The notes beneath the pieces were generated by a model. That model searched no databases, was not told the origin of the DNA, and saw only the letters and a program-made list of their open reading frames with translations. This document shows, one piece after another, positions 45,587 to 54,910 of a stretch of DNA of 64,000 nucleotides. Where the stretch lies: positions 510,036 to 574,035 of the forward strand of contig CAVRAZ010000002.1 in the NCBI GenBank assembly GCA_963719135.1. The letters are read 5' to 3'. The DNA comes from CAVRAZ01 sp963719135. Lineage in GTDB: Bacteria; Pseudomonadota; Gammaproteobacteria; DSM-19610. Both the position numbers and the translations under genes were made by a program. Within the stretch, counting starts at the first letter, position 1. Each line of letters begins with the position of its first letter.

Positions 45587-46087
45587 ATGGACTCCGTTGA
45601 CCGCAAAATATTGAACCTGCTGCAGGCCGATGCCAGCCTCACCGTCAAACAGATCGCGGCACAGATCGCTCTGTCTCCCACGCCGTGCTGGAAACGCATC
45701 CAGAAGCTCGAGGATCAGGGATTCATACGCAAGCGCGTTGCGCTGCTGGACGCGAAAAAGGTCAATGCCAATGTCACGGTCTTTGTGGCGATCAAGACCG
45801 ATCAGCACACAAGGGAATGGATCGATCGTTTCTCCGCGGCGGTCAGGGATATGCCGGAGATCATGGAGATCTACCGCATGAGCGGGGAGGTCGACTATCT
45901 GCTGCGGGTTGTCGTCGGCAGCATCGAGGCCTACGACCGTTTCTACAAGGACCTGGTCGATCGCATCGAATTGTCCAATGTGACGTCGAGCTTCGCCATG
46001 GAACAGATGAAATACACCACCGCCCTGCCGGTCAACCTGGATGACCGGGGCTCGCCCGTCGAATCCGGCCCGGCCCGAGGGAAATAG
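45587..46087 (+). CDS. Lrp/AsnC-family transcriptional regulator
   Basis: The 166-residue protein has an N-terminal helix-turn-helix (DRKILNLLQADASLTVKQIAAQIALSP...CWKRIQKLE) and a C-terminal RAM/AsnC ligand domain ending with GEVDYLLRVVVGSIEAYDRFYKD. Such regulators sense amino acids and form octamers. The nearest genes do not reveal a target. A strong promoter precedes it, consistent with autoregulation. Confidence 0.92.
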   Translation: MDSVDRKILNLLQADASLTVKQIAAQIALSPTPCWKRIQKLEDQGFIRKRVALLDAKKVNANVTVFVAIKTDQHTREWIDRFSAAVRDMPEIMEIYRMSGEVDYLLRVVVGSIEAYDRFYKDLVDRIELSNVTSSFAMEQMKYTTALPVNLDDRGSPVESGPARGK

Positions 46088-46272
46088 TCGAAAAATGGCG
46101 TCTGGTGCTTGGCCGCCGGCATGACTCCGGCGTACTATCCTTTAGGTTGAAACCAGAGAGCCTGGTTCATACGTGTTCAAACGTCGATCCGGCCGTGCGC
46201 TACTTCCGAGACGCTCTTTCAGGAAAGCAACAGGTTCCACGACGCCTTACCAATTTATCTCAGGAGAATTAT

Positions 46273-46626
46273 ATGAATATCTTTGTAGGAAACCTGTCAC
46301 GCGATGTCAGCGAAGAGGAATTGCGTGCTGCATTCAGTGCGTTCGGTGCGGTGAGCAAAGTAACCATTTTGAAAGACAAGTTCAGCGGCGAGCCGCGCGG
46401 ATTCGGATTTGTCGAAATGCCGGCCAAGGCCGAAGCACAGGCCGCCATCAACGGCATGAACCAGAAGGATCTGAAAGGACGCGCATTGAACGTGAACGAA
46501 GCCCGGCCCCAGACCGAACGCTCCGGTGGCGGTGGCGGGGGCGGAGGCATGCGCAGCGGTTGGGGCAACCGCGGTGGCGGCGGCGGCGGCAACCGCGGCG
46601 GCGGCGGCGGCGGGCAGCGCTGGTAG
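46273..46626 (+). CDS. Glycine-rich RRM RNA-binding protein
   Basis: The 117-residue protein has one RNA recognition motif, with RNP2 IFVGNL and RNP1 RGFGFVEM, followed by a Gly/Arg-rich tail (GGGGGGNRGGGG). Such proteins bind single-stranded RNA and are often cold-induced. ATG at 46273 follows CAGGAG. It is a single-gene unit closed by a strong terminator. Confidence 0.93.
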   Translation: MNIFVGNLSRDVSEEELRAAFSAFGAVSKVTILKDKFSGEPRGFGFVEMPAKAEAQAAINGMNQKDLKGRALNVNEARPQTERSGGGGGGGGMRSGWGNRGGGGGGNRGGGGGGQRW

Positions 46627-46640
46627 GAAGAGGCTGAAAC

Positions 46641-46680
46641 GGGGCCGGATACCTTTATCAAAAAGTATCCGGCCCCTTTT
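46641..46680 (+). terminator. Rho-independent terminator of the RRM gene
   Basis: A 12-base perfect stem (GGGGCCGGATAC / GTATCCGGCCCC) with a 12-base loop is followed by TTTT. The same stem sequence forms the arms of the palindromic repeat at 9051-9162. Confidence 0.85.
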
Positions 46681-46721
46681 CGCGTTGGGCCGCTACAAAT
46701 GCATCCGCACGCTTTTTCAGG

Positions 46722-48863
46722 CTAGCGCGGACTCTTCATCAGGGACAGCAACACCGTGGAACGGTCCTGCAGGAGATAGTTTTCGCCGGTGATGAAGGTG
46801 CGGCGGTCCGGGCGTTTTCCGTCCGCGTAACAGGTGTCGATTTCGACGCCCCAGCGGGCGATGCCGACGTGCGCCGGCGTGCGAAACGCTATCGGTTTCG
46901 CGTCGGCGTTGAGCAGCAGCAGGAAGGTGTCGTCGATGATTGCGCGCGCGTGCGCGTCGTGCTCCTTGATGGCGTCGCCGTGCAGCAGCAGGCCCAGGCA
47001 GCGCGCATAGTGCAGGTCCCATTCCCCGTCCGTCATTTCCTGGCCGTCCGGCCTCAGCCACATGATGTCCTTGACGTTCGCGCCCTTGATGCGGCGGCCC
47101 TGGAAGAAATGGCTGCGGCGGAACACCGGGTGGTCCTTTCTCAAACGGACGACCCGGCGCACGAATTCCAGAAATTCGCGATCGTCGTTGTCGATGACCC
47201 AGTTGGCCCAGCTCGTCTCGTTGTCCTGGCAGTACGCGTTGTTGTTGCCATTCTGGGTGCGCCCCATCTCGTCGCCGGCCAGCAGCATGGGCACACCCTG
47301 CGAAAGCAGCAGCGTGGTGAGAAAGTTGCGCTTCTGCTGGCGGCGCGCGTTGTTGAGGTTCAGGTTTCTGGGGGCCGGGCCTTCGACGCCCATGTTCCAG
47401 CTCAGGTTGTTGTTCTCGCCGTCGCGGTTGTCTTCGAGATTGTCGAGGTTGTGCTTCTCGTTGTAGCTGACCAGGTCGGTGAGCGTGAAGCCGTCGTGGC
47501 AGGTCACGAAATTGATGCTGGCGTAAGGGCGGCGGCCGCTTTGCGCATAGAGGTCGCTGGAGCCGGTCATGCGGTAGGCGAGTTCGCCGATCAGGCTGCC
47601 TTCGCCTTTCCAGTAGGCGCGAATGCTGTCGCGATAGCGGCTGTTCCATTCGGTCCAGCCCACCGGAAAATTGCCGATCTGATAACCGCCTTCGCCGAGG
47701 TCCCAGGGTTCGGCGATGAGTTTCACCTGCGACAGCACCGGGTCCTGGTGCATGATGTCCAGAAATGCGCCGAAGCGGTCGACGGCGTGCTCTTCGCGGG
47801 CGAGCGTCGGCGCCAGGTCGAAGCGGAAGCCGTCGACGTGCATCTCCTGCACCCAGTAGCGCAGGCTGTCCATGATGAGCTGCAGGACGCGCGGGTGCAT
47901 CATGTTCAGACTGTTGCCGCAGCCGGTGTAGTCCATGTAATAGCGCGGCTGGTCGGCCACCAGGCGGTAGTAGGCGACGTTGTCGATGCCGCGGAAGCAC
48001 AGCGTGGGCCCCATGTGGTTGCCTTCCGCCGTATGGTTGTAGACCACGTCCAGAATGACTTCGATGCCGTTGGAGTGCAGCCTTTTCACCATCGTCTTGA
48101 ATTCACTGACGTCGCCGTCGACGGAGTAGCCGGCGTGCGGCGCGAAATAGCCGATGGTGTTGTAGCCCCAGTAGTTGCTGAGGCCCTGTTCGACCAGATG
48201 GCGGTCGTTGATGAAGCTCTGCACCGGCATGAGTTCCACGGCGGTGATGCCGAGCTGTTTGAAGTGTTGGATCACCGGCTCGGTGGCCAGTCCCGCGAAG
48301 GTGCCGCGGTAGGGCGCCGGAACGTCCGGATGCCGAATGGTGAAGCCCTTGACGTGCAGTTCGTAGATGATGGTGGCGTGCCAGGGCGTGCCCGGCGGCT
48401 GGTCGTCGCCCCAGGTGAACGCGGTGTCGATGACCCGCGACTTGGGAACGCCGTGGGCGCTGTTGCGCGGGTCGGGAAGCAGGTCGCCCGCCTTGTCGCC
48501 GATGATGTAACCGAACAACGCGTCGTTCCAGCGCACCGGACCGACGATATCCTTGGCGTACGGGTCGAGCAGCAGCTTGCCGGGATTGAAGCGATGGCCT
48601 CTGGCCGGCTCGTAAGGGCCGTGCACGCGGTAGCCGTAGCATTGTCCCGGTTTGGCCTCCGGCAGGTAGCAATGCCAGACCTGGTCGGTCTGCGCCTGGA
48701 TGGGGATGCGGGCGGTTTCGCGCCGGCCGCGGCCGTCGAACAGGCAGAGTTCCACTTTCTCGGCGTGTTCGGAGAACAGCGCGAAATTGACGCCTTCGCC
48801 GTCCCAGGTGGCGCCCAGCGGATAGGGCTGCCCGGGCCAGACCGCGGTGGAGGCGCCGTTCAT
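46722..48863 (-). CDS. glgX: Glycogen debranching enzyme
   Basis: The 713-residue GH13 enzyme hydrolyses alpha-1,6 branches of limit dextrins. It has an N-terminal CBM48 domain and a catalytic barrel with nucleophile Asp in GFRFDLAPTL, acid Glu in LIAEPWDLGEGGYQIG and the third Asp in CHDGFTLTDLVSYNEKHN, then a beta C-domain. Length is normal. It follows glgB by 4 bases in the same operon, so synthesis and trimming of glycogen are co-expressed. Confidence 0.95.
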   Translation of the reverse strand: MNGASTAVWPGQPYPLGATWDGEGVNFALFSEHAEKVELCLFDGRGRRETARIPIQAQTDQVWHCYLPEAKPGQCYGYRVHGPYEPARGHRFNPGKLLLDPYAKDIVGPVRWNDALFGYIIGDKAGDLLPDPRNSAHGVPKSRVIDTAFTWGDDQPPGTPWHATIIYELHVKGFTIRHPDVPAPYRGTFAGLATEPVIQHFKQLGITAVELMPVQSFINDRHLVEQGLSNYWGYNTIGYFAPHAGYSVDGDVSEFKTMVKRLHSNGIEVILDVVYNHTAEGNHMGPTLCFRGIDNVAYYRLVADQPRYYMDYTGCGNSLNMMHPRVLQLIMDSLRYWVQEMHVDGFRFDLAPTLAREEHAVDRFGAFLDIMHQDPVLSQVKLIAEPWDLGEGGYQIGNFPVGWTEWNSRYRDSIRAYWKGEGSLIGELAYRMTGSSDLYAQSGRRPYASINFVTCHDGFTLTDLVSYNEKHNLDNLEDNRDGENNNLSWNMGVEGPAPRNLNLNNARRQQKRNFLTTLLLSQGVPMLLAGDEMGRTQNGNNNAYCQDNETSWANWVIDNDDREFLEFVRRVVRLRKDHPVFRRSHFFQGRRIKGANVKDIMWLRPDGQEMTDGEWDLHYARCLGLLLHGDAIKEHDAHARAIIDDTFLLLLNADAKPIAFRTPAHVGIARWGVEIDTCYADGKRPDRRTFITGENYLLQDRSTVLLSLMKSPR

Positions 48864-48867
48864 CGGT

Positions 48868-51042
48868 CTATTTCGGCTGGAGAATGATCGCGGCGAGCGG
48901 CGGCAGGGTCAGACCGATGGAATAGGGCCGGTTCATCCACGGCAGGTCGTCGGCGATCAGAGTGCCGCCGCCGTTGCCCATGTTGCTGCCGGCGTAGAAC
49001 ATCGAATCCGAATTGAAGATCTCGCGGTATTCGCCGGCCGCCGGCACGCCGATGCGATAGCCCTGGTGCGGCTGCGGCGTGAAATTGACCACCACGATCA
49101 CAAACTGGTCGCCGCTGCGGCGCACGAAACTGAGCACGGAGTTGTCCGCGTCGTGGCAATCGATCCACTCGAAGCCGCGCCAGTCGAACTCCTCGCGGTG
49201 CAGCGCGGGCAGATCGCGGTAGAGCCGGTTCAGATGCTTGACCAGGCGCTGCACGCCCTGGTGATAGGCATAGTCGAGCACATACCAGTCGAGCGTATGG
49301 GCGCTGTTCCATTCCTGCCCCTGCCCGAATTCGGTTCCCATGAACAGCAGTTTCTTGCCCGGGTGGCAGAACATGTAGGTATACAGAGCGCGCAGGTTGG
49401 CGAAGCGCTGCCACTCGTCGCCGGGCATCTTGTTGAGCATCGACTGCTTGCCGTGCACGACTTCGTCGTGCGAGAACGGCAGCAGGAAGTTCTCGGTGAA
49501 GGCGTAGAGCATGCTGAAGGTCAGTTTGCCCAGGTGATAGCGGCGGTAGAGCGGGTCTTCGTGGATGTATTCCAGCGTGTCGTTCATCCAGCCCATGTTC
49601 CACTTCATGTCGAAGCCCAGGCCGCCGGTCCAGGTCGGACGGCTGACCTGCGGCCAGGACGTGGACTCTTCGGCGATCATGAGCACGCCGGGTTGTTCCT
49701 CGTGGACCACGATATTGAGTTCGCGCAGAAAATCGAGCGCCTCCAGGTTCTCGCGGCCGCCGTAGACGTTGGGAACCCATTCGCCTTCTTTACGCGAGTA
49801 GTCCAGATAGAGAATGGACGCCACGGCATCGACGCGCAGGCCGTCGATGTGCATCTCCTGCAGCCAGAAGATGGCGCTCGACAGCAGAAAATTCCTCACC
49901 TCGTTGCGGCCGAAGTTGTAGATCAGCGTCGACCAGTCGAGGTGTTCGCCCATGCGCGGGTCGGCGTGTTCGTAGAGGGCGGTGCCGTCGAAGCGGGCCA
50001 GGCCGTGCGCATCCTTGGGAAAATGCGCCGGCACCCAGTCGAGCAGCACGCCGATGCCGTTCTGGTGGCACAGATCGACGAAAAAGCGGAAGTCGTCGGG
50101 TGTGCCATAGCGGCTGCTCGGCGCGAAGTAGCCGGTGGCCTGATAGCCCCACGACGGATCGTAGGGGTGCTCGGTGACGGGCAGCAGCTCGATATGGCTG
50201 AAGCCCATTTCCTTGACATAGGTCACCAGGGTTTCGGCCAGTTGCCGGTAGCTGAGGAATTCGCCCTCCGGACCGCGCCGCCAGGAACCCAGGTGCACCT
50301 CGTAGACCGACAGCGGCGCATGCTGCCAGTCGAATTCCCGCCGCCGTTCCATCCATGCCTGGTCGTTCCAGGTATATTCGCAGGCACCGGCGATGATCGA
50401 CGCCGTGCGCGGCCTCACCTCGAACGCCTGGGCGTAGGGGTCCGCCTTCAGAAAGACCTGTCCGCTGTCCCGGTTGCGGATCTCGTACTTGTAAAGCTGG
50501 CCGGCCACCAGATCGGGAATGAACAGTTCCCAGACGCCGCTGCCGCCGCGCACCCGCATCGGATGCCGGCGTCCGTCCCACTGGTTGAATTCGCCCACCA
50601 CGCTGACGCGCTCGGCGTTCGGCGCCCAGACCGCGAACAGGATGCCGGGCACGCCCTCGATGGCGTGTGCATGCGCGCCCAGAATGCGGTAGGCGTGGCG
50701 GTGTTTGCCCGCGCCGAACAGATGCAGGTCGAAATCCGAAAGCTGCGGCGGGAAACTGTAAGGGTCGCACGCGATGTGCTCGTGATGCGCGGAATCGCGC
50801 CACATGAGGTGATAGCGGTCCGGCACGGTTCCCGGCGAGCCGCGCCATTCGAACAGGCCGGTGCCGGAAATGCGCTCGAGGCGGATATTGCCTTCGGCGA
50901 TCATCACCTCGTCCGCCTGCGGCAGGAAGGCGCGCACCAGATCGGCATCCTGGTCGCGGTGTTTGCCGAGCACGCTGAAAGGATCGTGGTGGCGGGCCTG
51001 GGTGATCCGTTCGAGTTCCTGCGTCAGGGTGTTGCTGGACAT
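48868..51042 (-). CDS. glgB: 1,4-alpha-glucan branching enzyme
   Basis: The 724-residue GH13 enzyme introduces alpha-1,6 branches into glycogen. It has two N-terminal carbohydrate-binding modules and a catalytic barrel with Asp in DGLRVDAVASILYLDYSRK, Glu in MIAEESTSWP and Asp in FSHDEVVHGK. Length is normal for the GlgB family. It is the first gene of the glgB-glgX operon. No glgA or glgC is in the window. Confidence 0.96.
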   Translation of the reverse strand: MSSNTLTQELERITQARHHDPFSVLGKHRDQDADLVRAFLPQADEVMIAEGNIRLERISGTGLFEWRGSPGTVPDRYHLMWRDSAHHEHIACDPYSFPPQLSDFDLHLFGAGKHRHAYRILGAHAHAIEGVPGILFAVWAPNAERVSVVGEFNQWDGRRHPMRVRGGSGVWELFIPDLVAGQLYKYEIRNRDSGQVFLKADPYAQAFEVRPRTASIIAGACEYTWNDQAWMERRREFDWQHAPLSVYEVHLGSWRRGPEGEFLSYRQLAETLVTYVKEMGFSHIELLPVTEHPYDPSWGYQATGYFAPSSRYGTPDDFRFFVDLCHQNGIGVLLDWVPAHFPKDAHGLARFDGTALYEHADPRMGEHLDWSTLIYNFGRNEVRNFLLSSAIFWLQEMHIDGLRVDAVASILYLDYSRKEGEWVPNVYGGRENLEALDFLRELNIVVHEEQPGVLMIAEESTSWPQVSRPTWTGGLGFDMKWNMGWMNDTLEYIHEDPLYRRYHLGKLTFSMLYAFTENFLLPFSHDEVVHGKQSMLNKMPGDEWQRFANLRALYTYMFCHPGKKLLFMGTEFGQGQEWNSAHTLDWYVLDYAYHQGVQRLVKHLNRLYRDLPALHREEFDWRGFEWIDCHDADNSVLSFVRRSGDQFVIVVVNFTPQPHQGYRIGVPAAGEYREIFNSDSMFYAGSNMGNGGGTLIADDLPWMNRPYSIGLTLPPLAAIILQPK

Positions 51043-51572
51043 CGCTTACCTCTTTACCGGTTTGGCACGGTGGCCAAGTATCGCCGATTGCGCAGCGATG
51101 CGAAAGGGTGCAGCCGTTCCGAGCCCCGGTCCGGCGAAGCGCCGGAAGCGTCGGTGGTCGGCATCCAGTACCGCACGCACGCGGCTCGGCGTTTCGCTGG
51201 AGCAAGCATCTGGCGCCTGTGCACGCGGCGCTGTTGCACGCGGCGTGTTCACATTGTCGCCGGACGCTTCACACTCATCGGACGTCATTCACGACTGTCG
51301 CAATTCCTGCACGTCGTGAACCATTATGGGGCGATGCGACCTGCGCGTTCAGGTCACAAACAGGACGCGGAAAAATTCCACGTGAGCGGCTTTACGTTGC
51401 AGGTTGACGCGCTACAATGCGCTGGCTAATCCGCTGCCTTCGGGTTGAATCCTGTGCGACGCAACCGGGGTGAAACAGCCGGGTATCGGATGCTGTATCG
51501 CGTGGTGTCGAGATCACCAGCGCTGGTATTATCACACGAGTGGATGCGTCGATCGGACGCCAAGGAGTACGT
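51043..51572. other. Divergent intergenic region glgB / ParA-like gene
   Basis: About 530 bases without a recognisable gene. It should contain the promoters of glgB (leftward) and of the ParA-like gene (rightward). I found no clear operator or repeat. Confidence 0.4.
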
Positions 51573-52367
51573 ATGAGTCAGATTCATTTCGTTGGCGGTG
51601 AGAAGGGCGGCGTGGGCAAGTCCACGGTGGCCCGCCTGCTTGTCCAGTACTGCATCGATCAGAAGCGCGATTTCACGGTTCTGGATGCGGATCAATCGCA
51701 CGGCGAGATGCTGCGCTTTTATGCTGATTTCGCTCAAGCCGTGAATCTGGAAGACGCCGACGACGCCGATCGAATCTTCGAAGTCGCCGCAGAACGCGAG
51801 CAGAACCTGATCGTCGATCTGCCGTCCCAGAGCCAGCGCCAGTTGGACCGCTGGCTCACCGACGGCGGCATCCTGGAGCTGGCCAGGGAGGAGGGGATTC
51901 CCATCACGTTCTGGCACGTCCTGGACGACGGCAAGGACGGGGTGAACCTGTTGGACCGCGCGCTGGACAACTACGGGAGCGACGACAACGTCCAGTTCAT
52001 CGTGGTCAAGAACGAAGGCGTCGGCGCAAATTTCGGCTATTTCGAACGGTCGGACGCCTGCGTCAAGGCGCGCCAGCGCGGCGCGCGCTTCGTGGTGCTG
52101 CCGGCGCTGAGCCGAAAGGTCATGAGCAAGATCGACCACCAGGATCTCAGCTTCTGGGCCGCGGTCAATCGCACCGGCGGCGAGTCGCTCGGCCGCATGG
52201 AGCGGCAACGGGTGCGCGTCTGGCGCGAGCGCTGGTACGCGCAGATGGCGCAGGTCGAGGATCGGCTGGCCCCGCGCCGTGGCGCCGCGCCGGTGAAACT
52301 GCACGTGGCCGGTCGGGACGACGCGGTGCAGGCCCCGCCGCTGTCGCAATTCGGTCAGGCGTCGTAG
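51573..52367 (+). CDS. ParA/MinD-like P-loop ATPase (orphan)
   Basis: The 264-residue protein has the deviant Walker A of the ParA/MinD superfamily (GGEKGGVGKST), a switch-like VLDADQSHGE and LIVDLPSQSQ. The middle and C-terminus differ from chromosome-partition ParA and resemble plasmid-type or MobD-like members. The tail after residue 235 is low complexity. The ATG follows AAGGAG. There is no parB-like partner or replication gene nearby, so its cargo is unknown. Confidence 0.8.
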   Translation: MSQIHFVGGEKGGVGKSTVARLLVQYCIDQKRDFTVLDADQSHGEMLRFYADFAQAVNLEDADDADRIFEVAAEREQNLIVDLPSQSQRQLDRWLTDGGILELAREEGIPITFWHVLDDGKDGVNLLDRALDNYGSDDNVQFIVVKNEGVGANFGYFERSDACVKARQRGARFVVLPALSRKVMSKIDHQDLSFWAAVNRTGGESLGRMERQRVRVWRERWYAQMAQVEDRLAPRRGAAPVKLHVAGRDDAVQAPPLSQFGQAS

Positions 52368-52381
52368 CCGCCGTTGCCGCC

Positions 52382-52426
52382 GATTCGATCGGGGATCTTC
52401 TCTGTGAGGAGATCCCCGATCGAATC
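52382..52426. terminator. Perfect inverted repeat after the ParA-like gene
   Basis: GATTCGATCGGGGATCT at 52382-52398 is perfectly inverted at 52410-52426 with an 11-base loop. No T-run follows, so it may be a factor-assisted terminator or a protein-binding palindrome. It lies 15 bases after the stop codon. Confidence 0.6.
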
Positions 52427-52823
52427 CGCCGCGCTGTCGTTGGCGGGCGTCCGTCGACGGCGCGGCGCAGCAGGACCCTGCCCAGACCGCCGGGGCGCAC
52501 ACCGCCAGGCCGCGCCTGCGCGCACATCCGGCGCTTGTGCAATACGCAAACACTCAATAGTGAAGGTCGCCTGTTTGACGCGTCGCTGAGGCCGGGCGGC
52601 GGAGCCCGGCGACCCCTCGCGCCGCTAGCGGACCAGATACCACGGCGAATGGATGGCCAATGCCCTGGATTTCGGACGCGGGGACATCTATACCTCTTGC
52701 ACGCACTTTCCCGTTGTCACTGTCGCCTTGGCGACCATCCAGGATTACCCGCCGGCGCCGCGCGCCGGCAGCGCCAGGGCGGCGACTTGCAGCTCCTGCG
52801 AGCAGAGCAAAGGAGAATCCACC
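52427..52823. other. Intergenic region before the hydrolase gene
   Basis: About 400 bases with no recognisable gene. A GC-rich hairpin (GGGCGGCGGAGCCC) lies near 52594. The promoter of the hydrolase gene should be here but could not be identified. Confidence 0.4.
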
Positions 52824-53664
52824 ATGAGCACGTTCATCCTTCGCGACGGTACGCAGCTCTATTACGACGACTGGGGCAAGGGACAGCCCGTCGTTTTCAG
52901 CCACGGCTGGCCGCTGACGGCCGATGCCTTTGAAGACCAGATGTTCTTTCTGGCGTCACGCGGCTATCGCTGCATCGCCCATGATCGCCGCGGCCACGGG
53001 CGCTCGAGTCAGCCGTGGGACGGCAACGACATGGATACGTACGCCGACGACCTCGCGGAGCTGGTCGAAAAGCTCGACCTGAAGCATGCGATCCACGTCG
53101 GGCACTCCACGGGCGGCGGCGAAGTGGTCCGTTATATCGGCCGCCACGGCACCCAACGCGTGGCCAAGGCCGTGCTGATCGGCGCAGTCCCGCCGCTCAT
53201 GCTGGAGACGCCGGCCAACCCTGGCGGCCTGCCGATCAACGTCTTCGACCGGATCCGCGCCGGCGTTCTCGCCGATCGCTCGCAGTTCTTCAAGGATCTC
53301 TTCGCTTGCGTTCTACGGCTACAACCGCGCCGGCGCCAAGGTCTCCGAAGGCGTGCGCGAGTCGTTCTGGCGCCAGGGGATGATGGCCGGCATGCCCGCC
53401 TGCTATTTTTGTATCAAGGCATTCTCCGAGACGGACCAGACCGAGGATCTGAAGAGGATCGACGTGCCCACGCTCATCCTGCACGGCGACGACGACCAGA
53501 TCGTGCCGATCGGCGACTCGGCCCTGCTGTCGGCCAAGCTGGTCAGGAACGCGACGCTCAAGGTCTACGAGGGCGCCCCGCACGGCCTGTGCACGACGCA
53601 CAAGCAGCAGGTCAACGAGGATTTGCTCGCGTTCATCAGGCGCGCAGACCAGGCGGCGGCGTGA
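52824..53664 (+). pseudogene. Alpha/beta hydrolase (non-heme chloroperoxidase/esterase type), frameshifted
   Basis: The gene starts at 52824 behind AAAGGAG and encodes MSTFILRDGTQLYYDDWG, oxyanion SHGWPLTADAFEDQM, nucleophile Ser in GHSTGGGE, Asp in LHGDDDQIVP and His in EGAPHGLC. Near 53305 an extra T shifts the frame: FFKDLFACVLRL is read instead of FFKDLSLAFYGYNRAGAKVS. With that base removed the product is a complete enzyme of about 279 residues. The rest of the gene is in perfect condition, so a sequencing error is as likely as a true mutation. Confidence 0.85.
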
Positions 53665-53749
53665 GCGGCGCGTTGCCAGCGGGCGGAACCGGCGCGCGAC
53701 GCGAAGAGGCCCGCCGGCAAGGGCGACACCGCAATGCAGGTAAAGGGCG

Positions 53750-54448
53750 ATGATCGCGATCCGGCGCAGTGCTGACCGTGGCCGCGCGTCGCTCGGGTGG
53801 CTCGACAGCCGCCATACGTTCTCGTTCGCCGACTACCATGACCCCGAGCACATGGGGTTCGGTGCCTTGCGCGTGATCAACGAGGACCGGGTGGTTCCCG
53901 GCGCCGGTTTTCCGCGCCACGGCCATCAGGACATGGAAATCCTTTCGTATGTGCTCGACGGCGCGCTCGAGCACAAGGACTCCCTCGGAACGGGTTCCAT
54001 CATCCGGCCCGGCAACGTCCAGCGCATGAGCGCCGGCACCGGTATCCAGCACAGCGAGTTCAATTCGTCGAAGACCGAGCCGGTGCACTTCCTGCAGATC
54101 TGGATTCTGCCGGCGGTCAAAGGCATCGCGCCCGGCTACGAGCAGAAGACCTTTGCGCTGGATGGAACGCAAGGTCTCCGGCTGGTCGCCACGGGCGGCG
54201 GCCGCGACGGCGCGCTCACCGTTCACCAGGACGTGGATGTCTATGCCGGGCGACTGGCGCAGGGCGAGACCCTGACGCACCGGTTGCGCCCTGAACGCCT
54301 CGGCTGGCTCCAGGTCGCTCGCGGTTCGATCACGCTGAACGGGCTGGCGCTGGACGCCGGCGACGGCGCGGCGGTCGAGGGCGAAACCGAACTTGGCGTG
54401 CGGGCCGTGGACAACGCCGAGGTCCTTCTGTTCGACATGACGCGCTGA
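53750..54448 (+). CDS. Pirin-family protein (YhhW-like)
   Basis: The 232-residue bicupin protein has the pirin metal site FPRHGHQDMEILSYVLDG with further ligands in MSAGTGIQHSEFN. Bacterial pirins bind iron or other divalent metal, and some have quercetin 2,3-dioxygenase activity in vitro. It follows the hydrolase by 85 bases in the same direction and may be cotranscribed with it. Length is normal. Confidence 0.93.
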   Translation: MIAIRRSADRGRASLGWLDSRHTFSFADYHDPEHMGFGALRVINEDRVVPGAGFPRHGHQDMEILSYVLDGALEHKDSLGTGSIIRPGNVQRMSAGTGIQHSEFNSSKTEPVHFLQIWILPAVKGIAPGYEQKTFALDGTQGLRLVATGGGRDGALTVHQDVDVYAGRLAQGETLTHRLRPERLGWLQVARGSITLNGLALDAGDGAAVEGETELGVRAVDNAEVLLFDMTR

Positions 54449-54595
54449 TCCCGGCCGGTACGAACCGAACCGCCACTGCTGCCATCGGGTCGGCCAGGCG
54501 CGTTTCCGGCAACGAAATCGGCGGTCGTTCGTCACCGCCTGTTCACGTCCGTGGTCCCGGAACGCAGCACCAAACCCAATGATTGCATCAATGCA

Positions 54596-54670
54596 GGTTG
54601 GACTGAGGCACGAAGCCCAACGCCGGACGGCTGACCGTTGGGCTTGGCTGCGCTCAGCGCCAACCTACGC
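54596..54670. repeat. Dispersed inverted repeat of the CGTAGGTTGG type
   Basis: The arms AGGTTGGACTGAGGC...GAAGCCCAAC (54596-54622) and GTTGGGCTTGGCTGCG...CCAACCTACG (54638-54670) are imperfect inverted copies. Sequences of this type are common intergenic repeats in beta- and gammaproteobacteria. It lies in the 460-base gap before the efflux operon; the rest of that gap shows no gene. Confidence 0.6.
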
Positions 54671-54910
54671 ACCTGGGTTGAATTTCACCCGATGTGAATG
54701 ACACCCACAGGGCCGTTGCGCGCCCGGTAGCCCGTCGACCACCGGGTCCGGTCGAATCACGGCGGGCTTTTTGGTGCAACTGTCAGGCAAATCCGCGCGG
54801 GTGAGGGGCAGGCGGCCGTTGCGCGTGCTGTTCCGGCGTAAAATAAGCAGCGTGCCAAGCACTCTGACGTTCGCCCTCGGTCCCCTTACCCTCGTCAAGG
54901 AGCCAGCCAC

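Noticed and set aside
46869..48887. 672-codon plus-strand frame opposite glgX
   Set aside because: Antisense shadow of the debranching enzyme; no motif is seen and codon use mirrors glgX.
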